NCBI GenBank assembly: GCA_019637615.1
Contig: JAHBVJ010000001.1
Location: 434,001 to 498,000, forward strand
Length of the DNA stretch: 64,000 nt
Origin: Anaerolineae bacterium
Lineage (GTDB): Bacteria > Chloroflexota > Anaerolineae > Aggregatilineales > UBA2796
Reading direction: 5' to 3'
Shown here: positions 45,009-53,211 of the stretch, piece after piece
Numbering within the stretch: the stretch's first letter is position 1
Layout: every line of letters starts with the position of its first letter
The notes under the pieces: generated by a model
Told to the model about the DNA's origin: nothing
Databases searched by the model: none
What the model saw: only the letters and a program-made list of their open reading frames with translations
Translations under genes and position numbers: made by a program

Positions 45009-45375
45009 GCGCATCCTCTTTCATGACTACCTTGACGCAGCAAGTGATAAAAATTTAGGAATCTCTACAAGGCGAATACAAAGCTAGATGAATCGAGTAG
45101 GGAAAGCCTGATTTACAGCCACAAATATGCAGTGTGAGTTGCCATATACGCAGCAGGCAAGATCGCCCGATCTAGTCGCTGCATCTAGCGTGGCAAATCA
45201 GTGGAGATGGAGGAAAACTAAACTAGCATTCGTACCTGTATCTGCGGCTTAATGGCTTGAATCGATATCTTGATCGCCGCGTTAACTTAGCACAGCTTAC
45301 TTGACCCTTAGATCGGCGTCAAGTTTGAATATTGACCTGACTTCACCTGCACATCATGACGTTGAAAAATAGGCA

Positions 45376-45404
45376 TTGACTCCACTCGGATGTTCGTGTA
45401 TAAT
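45376..45404 (+). promoter_or_regulatory. Promoter of repeat element copy 1
   Basis: TTGACT (45376-45381), exactly 17 bases, TATAAT (45399-45404): 11 of 12 consensus positions. The TTGACTCCA start and spacer (GTTC near its end) match the promoter of copy 2 (62318-62290). The start of transcription would be about 45411, roughly 48 bases before the array. Confidence 0.75.
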
Positions 45405-45458
45405 TTTGCGTGCTAGGTATTCTGCGAGAGTCGCACATCCAGTGTTGTCATTGTCTCG

Positions 45459-45622
45459 CAATGATCTGAATCAAGATTTCTTCTCGATTCGTAGCAGAAA
45501 TGATCTGAATTAAGCAGACAAATCAGATCATTTTCAGATCATCTGACCCTTCCTGACCCAATGCAAATGATCTGAATCTCCCGTGTCAAATGATCGATTC
45601 GATCATTGCAATGATCTGATTC
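45459..45622 (+). repeat. ATGATCTGA-array element, copy 1 (candidate structured RNA)
   Basis: About 164 bases with at least five ATGATCTGA/TCAGATCAT words and two related ATGATCGA forms. 45484-45518 is a 35-base run identical to copy 2. AAATGATCTGA and TCAGATCATTT (about 45498-45533) form a perfect 11-bp hairpin. AATGATCG-ATT-CGATCATT (about 45588-45606) forms another. Between them lies the conserved CTGACCCTTCCTGACCC. No long reading frame. Could be a small RNA, a 5' leader of the gene at 45866, or a non-autonomous repeat. Confidence 0.85.
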
Positions 45623-45865
45623 GAAAATAACTTTCGGACTTTTGTTTCACAAATTTCGTTGGTGCTCACGTCATCATCACCAACAATCTACATGCGCATC
45701 GTCAAACACGAGTGTGATGGCAGTGATCCATACTAGCTTGTAGGCAGTCCCCTAAAAATTGGGCGAAACCTTCCCCACTATCTAGGCGTATTATGTGTAT
45801 CTGGAAGTTTCACCAAATACTCATCTATAATTGAGTGACGAAACATGATGAATGGGGTAATGGGC

Positions 45866-46666
45866 ATGAATTCTGCACGTCGTGGCACACGGGTGATGCT
45901 AGGCTTACTCGGAGTCGCCGTATTCTTTGTGGTTTTAGGCGGCCTAGCAGGCACAGTGCCGCCTGCCATTGCGCTGACGGCGGGGCTGGCCTATGCAGCC
46001 GTCGCCTTAGCAGTGTTTGCGAAGCTCGGCCCCAATTTCCTGCGGAATCGTCTGCAAGAATTCGGCCCTGCCGTCACCATTGCCAACCGCACGACAGCGG
46101 CTGGACGGCGGGCAGCGCAGCGCGCCCGTAATCGAGGCGAGTTCAGCCTCGAAACGAACCTGCTGGACATCGGCTTGATGGTCAACGAACGTCGCCGTAA
46201 TGGTCAGTTGGATCGGCATCTCGCGGAGTCGATCTCGATGGATGCATCGGCGGTGCAGCCGTTCGTCAAACTCCATCTGAATCCGGGCACGGCGGAACGC
46301 TTGGCGCTCATTGAGTTCGAATTCTACGATCAATCTGGCAAGGTGCAGTTCAGCCATCAGCAAAAGCATTGGGTGCGCGATGGCGAGAATCTGATCGCGT
46401 GTGAGCAGCAGCTTCCCCTACGCGGCAATGACGAACTTGGTCGCGCCGGGACGTGGGATTTGCGCGTCAAGGTAGATGGCACGTTAGCAGGTGTACACGG
46501 CTTCTCGATGCTGCCAGCGCAAGACACGGGTCGCCGTCTTGCTGAAGATGACGCTGTTGAGCAGCGCCGTGATCGCATGACCATCAGCAGTCCGGACGAA
46601 GACGACGCGCCTGTCAGCCTCGAAGAATTGCTCCGTGAACAAAAGCGTCGAAGTGGCTCCATGTAA
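45866..46666 (+). CDS. Membrane protein of unknown family, paralogue of the next gene
   Basis: 266 residues from the ATG at 45866; ATGs at 45845 and 45848 are also possible but would leave almost no leader behind the TATAAT at 45826. Two N-terminal membrane helices (VMLGLLGVAVFFVVLGGLAG and IALTAGLAYAAVALAVFAKL) precede a cytoplasmic beta-rich domain with LLDIGLMVNERRRNGQ, LIEFEFYDQSGKVQFSHQ and TWDLRVKVDGTLAGVHGF. An acidic tail follows with PVSLEELLREQKR. It shares order and motifs with the protein at 46747. Function unknown. Confidence 0.82.
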   Translation: MNSARRGTRVMLGLLGVAVFFVVLGGLAGTVPPAIALTAGLAYAAVALAVFAKLGPNFLRNRLQEFGPAVTIANRTTAAGRRAAQRARNRGEFSLETNLLDIGLMVNERRRNGQLDRHLAESISMDASAVQPFVKLHLNPGTAERLALIEFEFYDQSGKVQFSHQQKHWVRDGENLIACEQQLPLRGNDELGRAGTWDLRVKVDGTLAGVHGFSMLPAQDTGRRLAEDDAVEQRRDRMTISSPDEDDAPVSLEELLREQKRRSGSM

Positions 46667-46746
46667 GGGGACATGATTGATCGGGCTGCCCAAATTACCT
46701 GAACCAGCTTCCGTATGAGTGTCACCGAAACTTCCAGAGGAACACC

Positions 46747-47589
46747 ATGCGCTCTCAAAATTCAAATCTGCTAGGCTACATCGTCATCGGCGGTCTGATG
46801 CTCGCCGTGTTGATCAATATCTTCGACGCACTGCTGCCGAGCGCTTTTGCTTTCTTAGTCGCGGCAGGCATCACGTGGTCATTCATTAATAATATGTCGC
46901 GCAATCAGCAGCGCCGCGCACAGAATCAGTCCCAGTCTGGGGATGCGCTTGACTATTTACCGTACCATTCGCCTTCCTCGCGCGAGAATTCCTCGGCGCA
47001 GCAGGTCGCGGATAAGGCGCTGCAAAAAGCTAACAATTCGCCGCACTCACGCGGTATTCGTCTGTTAGACATTGGCATGTTGGCCTATGATGGCGGCAAA
47101 CAACCGAAAGTCACCCGCACGGAGACGGTACCAGCCTCTGCTACGCATCTACGTCCGTACATGGTGATCAATTTCCCATACACGCGCAATGCGTTCGGTC
47201 GGATCACCTTCGAACTGTTGGATGATGACGATCAAGTGCGTTTCGTCGCAGACCAGCGATATGAGGTCACGCCGGGGCAAAACTTCTTGACGCCGCAAAA
47301 CTGGCTGCCGATGGGTGATGAAGAACCCGGTGGCAACTGGAAACTGCGTATCAGCATCGGGGATCAACTGCTGGCATTGCATGATTTCAAGATCACACCG
47401 GATGCTGGCGCTGCCTTCCGCACCTATCTCCGCCCCGATGGAGAGATCGACGAGTGGCTGGCGAAGTCCGCCGCTCAATCCGCGACGGAAAGCATGTCGC
47501 TCGATGAACTGATCGGGGATCAGGAGGAGATTGACATCGACATGTTCCGCGAGTCCCAAGCGCAACGCCAGATCCGTGAACGCCGCTAA
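46747..47589 (+). CDS. Membrane protein of unknown family, paralogue of the preceding gene
   Basis: 280 residues. Two N-terminal helices (LLGYIVIGGLMLAVLINIF and AFAFLVAAGITWSFI) are followed by a polar region and then a domain parallel to that of the upstream gene: LLDIGMLAYDGGKQP, ITFELLDDDDQVRFVADQ, NWKLRISIGDQLLALHDF. The tail MSLDELIGDQEEIDID matches VSLEELLREQ. 80 bases after its paralogue with AGAGGA at the start. Likely an ancient tandem duplication whose products may form a heteromer. Confidence 0.82.
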   Translation: MRSQNSNLLGYIVIGGLMLAVLINIFDALLPSAFAFLVAAGITWSFINNMSRNQQRRAQNQSQSGDALDYLPYHSPSSRENSSAQQVADKALQKANNSPHSRGIRLLDIGMLAYDGGKQPKVTRTETVPASATHLRPYMVINFPYTRNAFGRITFELLDDDDQVRFVADQRYEVTPGQNFLTPQNWLPMGDEEPGGNWKLRISIGDQLLALHDFKITPDAGAAFRTYLRPDGEIDEWLAKSAAQSATESMSLDELIGDQEEIDIDMFRESQAQRQIRERR

Positions 47590-47640
47590 CAACTGGCGGA
47601 TAGTTAGCGAAAGCGCGAACTTGGCACGCCCTGAATGACC

Positions 47641-49083
47641 TTACGGCGTGTTGGCCTGTTTGTCTAGATAGTCCCGCGCGGCTTTGTTCCGCTGCTTGAC
47701 GTGATCGATCAATTCGGTCAGCGAGTTCTCAAAGGATTGAGGCGATTCAAGTGTGCTGTCGGCAGCTTGCGCACCACCATCCCCGACTACATAGGGCGCG
47801 ATCAAGCTGTGCAGTGCCGATAAAGTGGTCTCCATCTTGGTCGGCTCGAACGCGGTTTTGATAGTGTCTTCGACGTAGGCCACGTACATCTTGCGGTAGA
47901 CGGGGTCGTCCATCAGGTAGCGGATCAGAGGCCATGCTGGGCTGACTCGTGTGAGATCAAATGCACCGCTGTTGCTTCCACGCCGCCCACTGCGGCTGGT
48001 TAACGCCTCGTTGTTATCCCACGGAATCCACGTCAGGCGTCCAGTCTCGGGATCGTTATAGAGGTAGTAGTTATGCGCCATTACGCCATACACATCCCAG
48101 TTCTGGATCACGGTGTTGACGGCTAACCAGTGGATAAATTCATCGACATTCAGCACCGATTCGAGTTGTGTACGCCATGCTGCCGGATCAGTCGTGCGGG
48201 TGCTGGTATGTAATACATCGAACAGCGCGAGGATGTCACTGAAGTTCGCCTCATCCTCGTTGGTTTCCTTCGAGAACGACGCTTCATCGAAGCTGCCCGC
48301 TTGGAAGCTCGCGCCTGCTCCTTCTGGTTTATAGAGATTCCCGCTGTCGTCGCTGAACTGCGTTTTGATCACGGTATCTTCGATCACTTCAACCGCCGTA
48401 TACAGGCCGATGTAAACGGGGCCGTTGCCATAATCCATCGTGACGGCGTAGAAGGCCGTGTGGGCGGCGGGGATACCTGCTTCGCGGAAAATATCAGCGG
48501 CGACTTTTTCGTGTAGATAGGAGGTATCGCGGAAGTTACTAGAAAAACTCAGTTCGTCGAAGCCATAAAAGCGCTGATTCTTGATGGCGGGGAAGTCATC
48601 TTCGAACTTGTCGAAGTTCAGCTTGAATCCTAGCTTGAGCGAGCCGCTGCTCCATGCGCCCGCCAAGCTTGAATTGCCCTTGTAGCGCATCCCGACATTC
48701 GCCCAGGTCTTGCCGTTGAAGCTGATGTCCGCTGGTATCCAGATGGGATTTGCTTCGGTGAAGTCGCCGCCACCAACGCCTCCTTCTCCACCACCACCGG
48801 GAAAGTCGCCACCGCCGGGGCGTCGTGTCCCTGCGCCGAATTTGCCGAACAGGGCGGTCAGGTCGTCTTGCATCGCTTGCCAATGCTTGGCATCAATGGT
48901 GATGGTGATAGTGTTGACTGCGTTCTGCGGAAAAACAACCTCATAATTGAGCGGATCGTCCTTGTGGGCTGATTTGCTCTCCAACGGGCGCGTGACAGAG
49001 GCGTTCGCCAGTGATGCGCTGCTGGTGGTGAGGAAGACAAGCACGAGTACGCACAGCCTTCGTAAGGATTTTCTGTTGTGCAT
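47641..49083 (-). CDS. Secreted CotH kinase family protein
   Basis: 480 residues with a signal peptide (LCVLVLVFLTTSSASLANA). CotH-type atypical protein kinases phosphorylate secreted proteins. Visible family features are VGMRYKGNSSLAG, YGFDELSFSSNFRD, AAHTAFYAVTMDYGNGPVYI, NLYKPEGAGA and the metal/ATP motif WIPWDNNEALTS. A Gly/Pro-rich loop lies near residue 90. Downstream of the VTC and DUF4956 genes with a 23-base gap; this trio recurs in bacteria. Confidence 0.9.
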   Translation of the reverse strand: MHNRKSLRRLCVLVLVFLTTSSASLANASVTRPLESKSAHKDDPLNYEVVFPQNAVNTITITIDAKHWQAMQDDLTALFGKFGAGTRRPGGGDFPGGGGEGGVGGGDFTEANPIWIPADISFNGKTWANVGMRYKGNSSLAGAWSSGSLKLGFKLNFDKFEDDFPAIKNQRFYGFDELSFSSNFRDTSYLHEKVAADIFREAGIPAAHTAFYAVTMDYGNGPVYIGLYTAVEVIEDTVIKTQFSDDSGNLYKPEGAGASFQAGSFDEASFSKETNEDEANFSDILALFDVLHTSTRTTDPAAWRTQLESVLNVDEFIHWLAVNTVIQNWDVYGVMAHNYYLYNDPETGRLTWIPWDNNEALTSRSGRRGSNSGAFDLTRVSPAWPLIRYLMDDPVYRKMYVAYVEDTIKTAFEPTKMETTLSALHSLIAPYVVGDGGAQAADSTLESPQSFENSLTELIDHVKQRNKAARDYLDKQANTP

Positions 49084-49106
49084 CGCTGGCCTTCTCCATG
49101 ATCGGA

Positions 49107-49751
49107 CTAATCATCGTAGGAGTCGTTTGTTTGGCTGGTGCTACCGTTCGCGACATAGCTTACCAGTCCTTGCTTAACCACCCGCGCATCGTAGTAGATT
49201 TTGAGTTCGGCGGTATCACGCAGGAAATTTAGCCGACCGATCTCCACGCGGTTGATCGGTAATCCGGTGCGTTGCCGTAAATCCTCCAAGAGCAGTGTAG
49301 CATTTTCGGGGCGGATCATATCGATGCGCTCATAGGTGATGTGTTTATGAGTATCGTACTGGAAGCCCCACCCATTTTCAAGTACATAAAGGATGACGAT
49401 GACTGTGAGATTCATGGCAGCGAACACAGCATATTGTTGCGCCCGCAAGAGCAATGAGTTAAGCACGGATAGCGCGATGAGGACGAATAGGTACGTCATT
49501 TCGCGGATCGGGATGGTGTCCGTTCGGTAGCGGAGGATGGAAAAGATGGCGAACAGACCGAACCCGACTCCCACGCTGATCTCGGTGCTGTTGAGCAGAC
49601 CCATCACGAAGAAAATGATCACGTTGAAGGCGAAAAACGTGAATACGTAGTCTTTGTCGCGCTGACGTGGATAGTAGATAAAACGAATGATGACGATGAC
49701 CATCACAAGGTTGAGCGTAAAGCCAACCGCTAACTCAATAAGCGAATTCAC
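49107..49751 (-). CDS. DUF4956 membrane protein
   Basis: 214-residue integral membrane protein with about five hydrophobic segments, including LNLVMVIVIIRFIYYP, FNVIIFFVMGLLN and MNLTVIVILYVLENGW. The signature segment FGLFAIFSILRYRTDTIPIR followed by EMTYLFVLIALSVLN is typical of DUF4956. A soluble C-terminal region contains GLPINRVEIGRLNFLRDTAE. It overlaps the VTC gene by 17 bases, so expression is coupled. Confidence 0.9.
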   Translation of the reverse strand: MNSLIELAVGFTLNLVMVIVIIRFIYYPRQRDKDYVFTFFAFNVIIFFVMGLLNSTEISVGVGFGLFAIFSILRYRTDTIPIREMTYLFVLIALSVLNSLLLRAQQYAVFAAMNLTVIVILYVLENGWGFQYDTHKHITYERIDMIRPENATLLLEDLRQRTGLPINRVEIGRLNFLRDTAELKIYYDARVVKQGLVSYVANGSTSQTNDSYDD

Positions 49752-50565
49752 GTTCGAATTCCCCCTGCATGATTTTGTTGACCTGTCGAATCTGAGCCTT
49801 GAAGTTGTTCAGCTTCATGGGCTTATAGAGCGAATACACACCTGCCGTATACTTGCTGTACGACATCGGGCGGATGCCGAGCCGCCGCATGTGCTGAATG
49901 AACTCCGAATCCTGCGACAAGCGCGCCTGTTTGACTTCGACAATCACCAGACCGGGCAGCATGGTGCAATCATCTCGCCAACCAAACTCGACATTGGTAT
50001 CGATGGTGACGCGTTCGGGGCGGTGCCGACTGACCAGTGTAATGCGCGTATAGTGGTTCCATAGTTTTGGTTCCAACTCGCGCGGGTCGAACGGCGTATG
50101 CTCTCCGATAAATTCCATCGATTGCCCCCTGAGACGTGTCTCAATGTCAGGGATCGGCAGCCGGGTTTTGACCGTGCGCTTCCGGTTGGTGTGATGTTTG
50201 ACCTCTAAAAACGCGAGGTCAGAATCGAGGTATCTACGGGCACGCACCTTGTAGCGTGAAGCGACGCCGTTATGATGCTGTCGATAAATGGTGAAATCAC
50301 GCGTATCAAAATATAGGGTCTGGTAAGCGTGCAAACGTGCCGTATGGATGGTGAGGACGCGATAATCACGCTCGACGTTTGGCAGGATGGCATAGAGCTG
50401 ATGCAGCCCGATGATGTACTTTGTATCTACACGGTCAAGCAGCGCCGCATCCTGAAGTTCAGTCAGGTCGAACGGCTCGAACCGCACAAGTTCAGAATGT
50501 AATGGGCTACAGTCTGCATTAGCCGCCCTGACCGACCTGGGAATTGACTTCATTGTAAGATTCAT
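49735..50565 (-). CDS. VTC-domain protein (polyphosphate polymerase-like)
   Basis: 276-residue triphosphate-tunnel-fold protein of the VTC group, whose eukaryotic members make polyphosphate from ATP. Motifs are basic tunnel residues in RVDTKYIIGLHQLY, LYFDTRDFTIYRQHH, SRYKVRARRYLDS, LEVKHHTNRKRTVKTR and LVIVEVKQARL. It is the first gene of the VTC-DUF4956-CotH unit. No exopolyphosphatase or ppk nearby. The bacterial group's activity is less established than that of the yeast complex. Confidence 0.9.
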   Translation of the reverse strand: MNLTMKSIPRSVRAANADCSPLHSELVRFEPFDLTELQDAALLDRVDTKYIIGLHQLYAILPNVERDYRVLTIHTARLHAYQTLYFDTRDFTIYRQHHNGVASRYKVRARRYLDSDLAFLEVKHHTNRKRTVKTRLPIPDIETRLRGQSMEFIGEHTPFDPRELEPKLWNHYTRITLVSRHRPERVTIDTNVEFGWRDDCTMLPGLVIVEVKQARLSQDSEFIQHMRRLGIRPMSYSKYTAGVYSLYKPMKLNNFKAQIRQVNKIMQGEFEREFAY

Positions 50566-50779
50566 GTGTCCTCAGTCAAAACTGCATTCCATTCTATTGT
50601 TAAACCATAATGCAAACTTGTTCACAAATTATGCAGGTATCCTTAACACAAGCTTAAATATCGGAGGCGGAAAACCGTCTGCGATCGCTCATGGACTTTT
50701 CAGGAATTATGATGGAGATCGCGGTTACGCTAGGGCGACACTGTATGGGCGAACGACGCGCAATAAAGGATGACTGCCG

Positions 50780-51889
50780 ATGAAACGTCTATTGATCGGG
50801 ATCGCGTTGCTGCTGACTGCGCTAGTCCCTGCTGAACCGGCGGCTAATGCGCAAACCGCGTTGCCACTGAACAACATCCGGCTTCCGGCGGGCTTCAAGA
50901 TTGAAGTGTACGCCAGCGGCATCCCTAACGCGCGGTCGATGACATTTGGTGCAAATGGCACTCTGTTTGTCGGATCGCGTTCGGCGGGCAAAGTCTACGC
51001 TGTGACGGGCGGACTCGGTGCGACGAAGGTCAGCGTCATCGCCAGCGGCTTGAACCAGCCGAACGGTGTGGCCTTCCGCGATGGCGCATTGTATGTGGCA
51101 GAACAAACCCGCGTGATCCGTTTCGACAATATCGAGGCCAACCTAGCCAAGCCGCCGCGCCCCGTCGTGGTCAACGCCAATTTCCCATCGCAATCGCTGC
51201 ACGGCTGGAAGTTCATCAAGTTCGGCCCCGATGGTAAGCTGTACGTCCCTGTTGGTGCGCCGTGCAACATTTGCCAGATGAACCTGAACGTCTACGGCAC
51301 CATCATGCGTATGAACCCCGATGGCAGCGGCTTGGAAGTCTATGCAACGGGCATCCGCAATACGGTGGGCTTTGATTGGAATCCGAGCACGGGCGCTTTA
51401 TGGTTCACCGACAACGGCATCGACACACTTGGCGATGATATTCCTCCGGATGAACTCAATCAGGCCGCGCAAGCTGGCATGAATTTCGGCTTCCCCTTCT
51501 GTCACGGTGGCGTCATCGTTGATCGGCAGTTTGGGGCGGGTCACACTTGTACGGAATTCACACCGCCTGTACAAGCTCTTGGCGCACATGTCGCCGCGTT
51601 GGGGATGCGCTTTTATACTGGCAGCATGTTCCCTGTTGAATACCAGAATCAGATATTTATCGCGGAACATGGTTCGGAGTCGCGTAGTGTTCCAGACGGC
51701 TATCGTGTGACGCTAGTACGACTTGATGGCAGCGGTCGCGCCGTATCCTACGAAAGCTTCGCGGAGGGTTGGCTACAGGGCAATACCGCGTGGGGACGTC
51801 CGGTCGATGTGCAAGTGATGGCGGATGGATCACTGCTCGTCTCCGATGACCGTGCGGGTGCGATTTACCGCATCAGCTATGGACAGTAG
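50780..51889 (+). CDS. Secreted sorbosone/glucose dehydrogenase-like beta-propeller
   Basis: 369 residues with a signal peptide (LLIGIALLLTALVPAEPAANA). Six-bladed propeller of the GSDH/L-sorbosone dehydrogenase type: LPAGFKIEVYASGIPNARSM, GSRSAGKVYAV, WKFIKFGPDGKLYVPVGAPC, GIRNTVGFDWNPSTGALWFT, and the C-terminal VDVQVMADGSLLVSDDRAG. These proteins often bind PQQ, but sugar oxidation cannot be confirmed here. It is followed by a zinc hydrolase gene. Confidence 0.88.
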   Translation: MKRLLIGIALLLTALVPAEPAANAQTALPLNNIRLPAGFKIEVYASGIPNARSMTFGANGTLFVGSRSAGKVYAVTGGLGATKVSVIASGLNQPNGVAFRDGALYVAEQTRVIRFDNIEANLAKPPRPVVVNANFPSQSLHGWKFIKFGPDGKLYVPVGAPCNICQMNLNVYGTIMRMNPDGSGLEVYATGIRNTVGFDWNPSTGALWFTDNGIDTLGDDIPPDELNQAAQAGMNFGFPFCHGGVIVDRQFGAGHTCTEFTPPVQALGAHVAALGMRFYTGSMFPVEYQNQIFIAEHGSESRSVPDGYRVTLVRLDGSGRAVSYESFAEGWLQGNTAWGRPVDVQVMADGSLLVSDDRAGAIYRISYGQ

Positions 51890-52006
51890 ACGTCACAAGT
51901 ATTTACGCATGATCGGATGCGTCTTAACATCGTGGCAGAAATTCACTGGCGTGCTCTATAATTCCCCCTCATGATTGGTCGTCCTAGCTAACATCAAGGG
52001 GGATTC

Positions 52007-53116
52007 GTGAAGACCGGATTGCGCATAGGCACCGCACAAGGCAGAGCAGGCGAGATCACCTACGGCACATTCGAAGGCGTGCAAATGCCGACGGGCAGCA
52101 GTGACGATCTCCCGGTGATCATTGCGCAGGGCAAACGCGAAGGCCCCGTATTGTGGGTAACGGCCTCGATTCATGGCAATGAATATACAGGCATCAGCGC
52201 TATTCATCGCCTAATCACCCCTGCACTTGTTAGCGATCTGCGCGGTGCGGTGATAGCCATCCCTACCCTGAATCCGGCAGGGTTACGCGTGGGTGAGCGC
52301 CGCGCCTATTACCTGAAGAATCAAGATCCCAACCGCTTGTTTCCCGCAGGCAGCAAGAAAGTGCCGAGTCTGGTCGGGTTGCCAAGTGATCCGGAACCGA
52401 TCTCGGCGCTTGAAAACGTCTATAAGCATCTCTTCGAAAAGATGGTGGAAACCGCCGATTATCTGATCGATCTCCATAATTATTCGCTGAACTCGCTGCC
52501 GTTCTCCTTCCGCGATCCGATTGGCTACGCAGATGAGCACGATAAAGCGACGGCACGTCAGTTACAAACCGTGATGGACGGGGTGCTAAAGGCGTTCGGG
52601 CACACTATCATCAATGAATACGCCACAGCAGACTATCTAAAGCGCAATCTACATCGTTCGGTCAGTGGCTCCGTCTTGAATATGGCGCGTATCCCAGCGT
52701 TTACGGTCGAGCTTGGTGGCTATCTCAGTGTTGATCCTGCCATTGTGGCAGCGTGCTGCGCGGGCATTCGCAATGTGATGCGCTTCGGTGGGATGCTAGA
52801 AGGCCCGATGGAACCTATTACGGACATCAACATCCTGACGCCCAGTTATCCTATCCGCCGGATACAACATCCATACGCCCCCCAAAGCGGTATCATGTCC
52901 CACTTCGTCAAATCGGGCGATCCGGTCAAGCGTGGGGAGGCGATTGGACGTCTAACCGATATTTGGGGGCGACCTATTGGGGTCAATGACGGCTTGATCA
53001 AAACCGAGCATGACGGCTATGTGCTAGGCGTTTCGCAAGGCGCGGCGTTTTATCAAGGCGAGTCGCTGCTCAGTCTTGCCATTCGCGATGATACTGACCT
53101 GCTAGTCCCATTCTGA
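52007..53116 (+). CDS. Succinylglutamate desuccinylase/aspartoacylase family zinc hydrolase
   Basis: 369 residues, GTG start with AAGGGGGA upstream. M14-like zinc hydrolase fold: zinc ligands in TASIHGNEYTG (His and Glu) and LIDLHNYS (His). The substrate-binding Arg-type segment is NPAGLRVGERRAY. The C-terminal beta domain includes SGIMSHFVKSGDPVKRGEAI, as in AstE/AspA proteins. Deacylates an N-acyl amino acid or similar; the substrate is unknown. No signal peptide. Confidence 0.9.
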   Translation: MKTGLRIGTAQGRAGEITYGTFEGVQMPTGSSDDLPVIIAQGKREGPVLWVTASIHGNEYTGISAIHRLITPALVSDLRGAVIAIPTLNPAGLRVGERRAYYLKNQDPNRLFPAGSKKVPSLVGLPSDPEPISALENVYKHLFEKMVETADYLIDLHNYSLNSLPFSFRDPIGYADEHDKATARQLQTVMDGVLKAFGHTIINEYATADYLKRNLHRSVSGSVLNMARIPAFTVELGGYLSVDPAIVAACCAGIRNVMRFGGMLEGPMEPITDINILTPSYPIRRIQHPYAPQSGIMSHFVKSGDPVKRGEAIGRLTDIWGRPIGVNDGLIKTEHDGYVLGVSQGAAFYQGESLLSLAIRDDTDLLVPF

Positions 53117-53211
53117 CGCGCACAACGATTATCCTACGCGTCGCCATCCACAGAGACTTTGGCTGTTAGACTGTGTAACTGACCTTGTAAATACCTGTTA
53201 GGAGGTCAGTG

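Larger units (their letters stand above)
45009..45865. other. Long intergenic region containing transcribed repeat element
   Basis: About 850 bases without a credible reading frame. It contains a near-consensus plus-strand promoter (45376-45404), the ATGATCTGA-rich element (45459-45622) and a TATAAT at 45826-45831 that could be the -10 of the gene at 45866. The first 360 bases show nothing recognisable. Confidence 0.7.

Noticed and set aside
45459..45622. CRISPR array
   Set aside because: The short words occur in both orientations at irregular spacing, with no uniform repeat-spacer pattern and no cas genes.
51963..52003. Hairpin hiding the ribosome-binding site of the zinc hydrolase gene (TCCCCCT with AGGGGGA)
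   Set aside because: The 27-base loop is long, and the upstream arm overlaps the expected transcription start after TATAAT (51957-51962), so it may not be in the mRNA.
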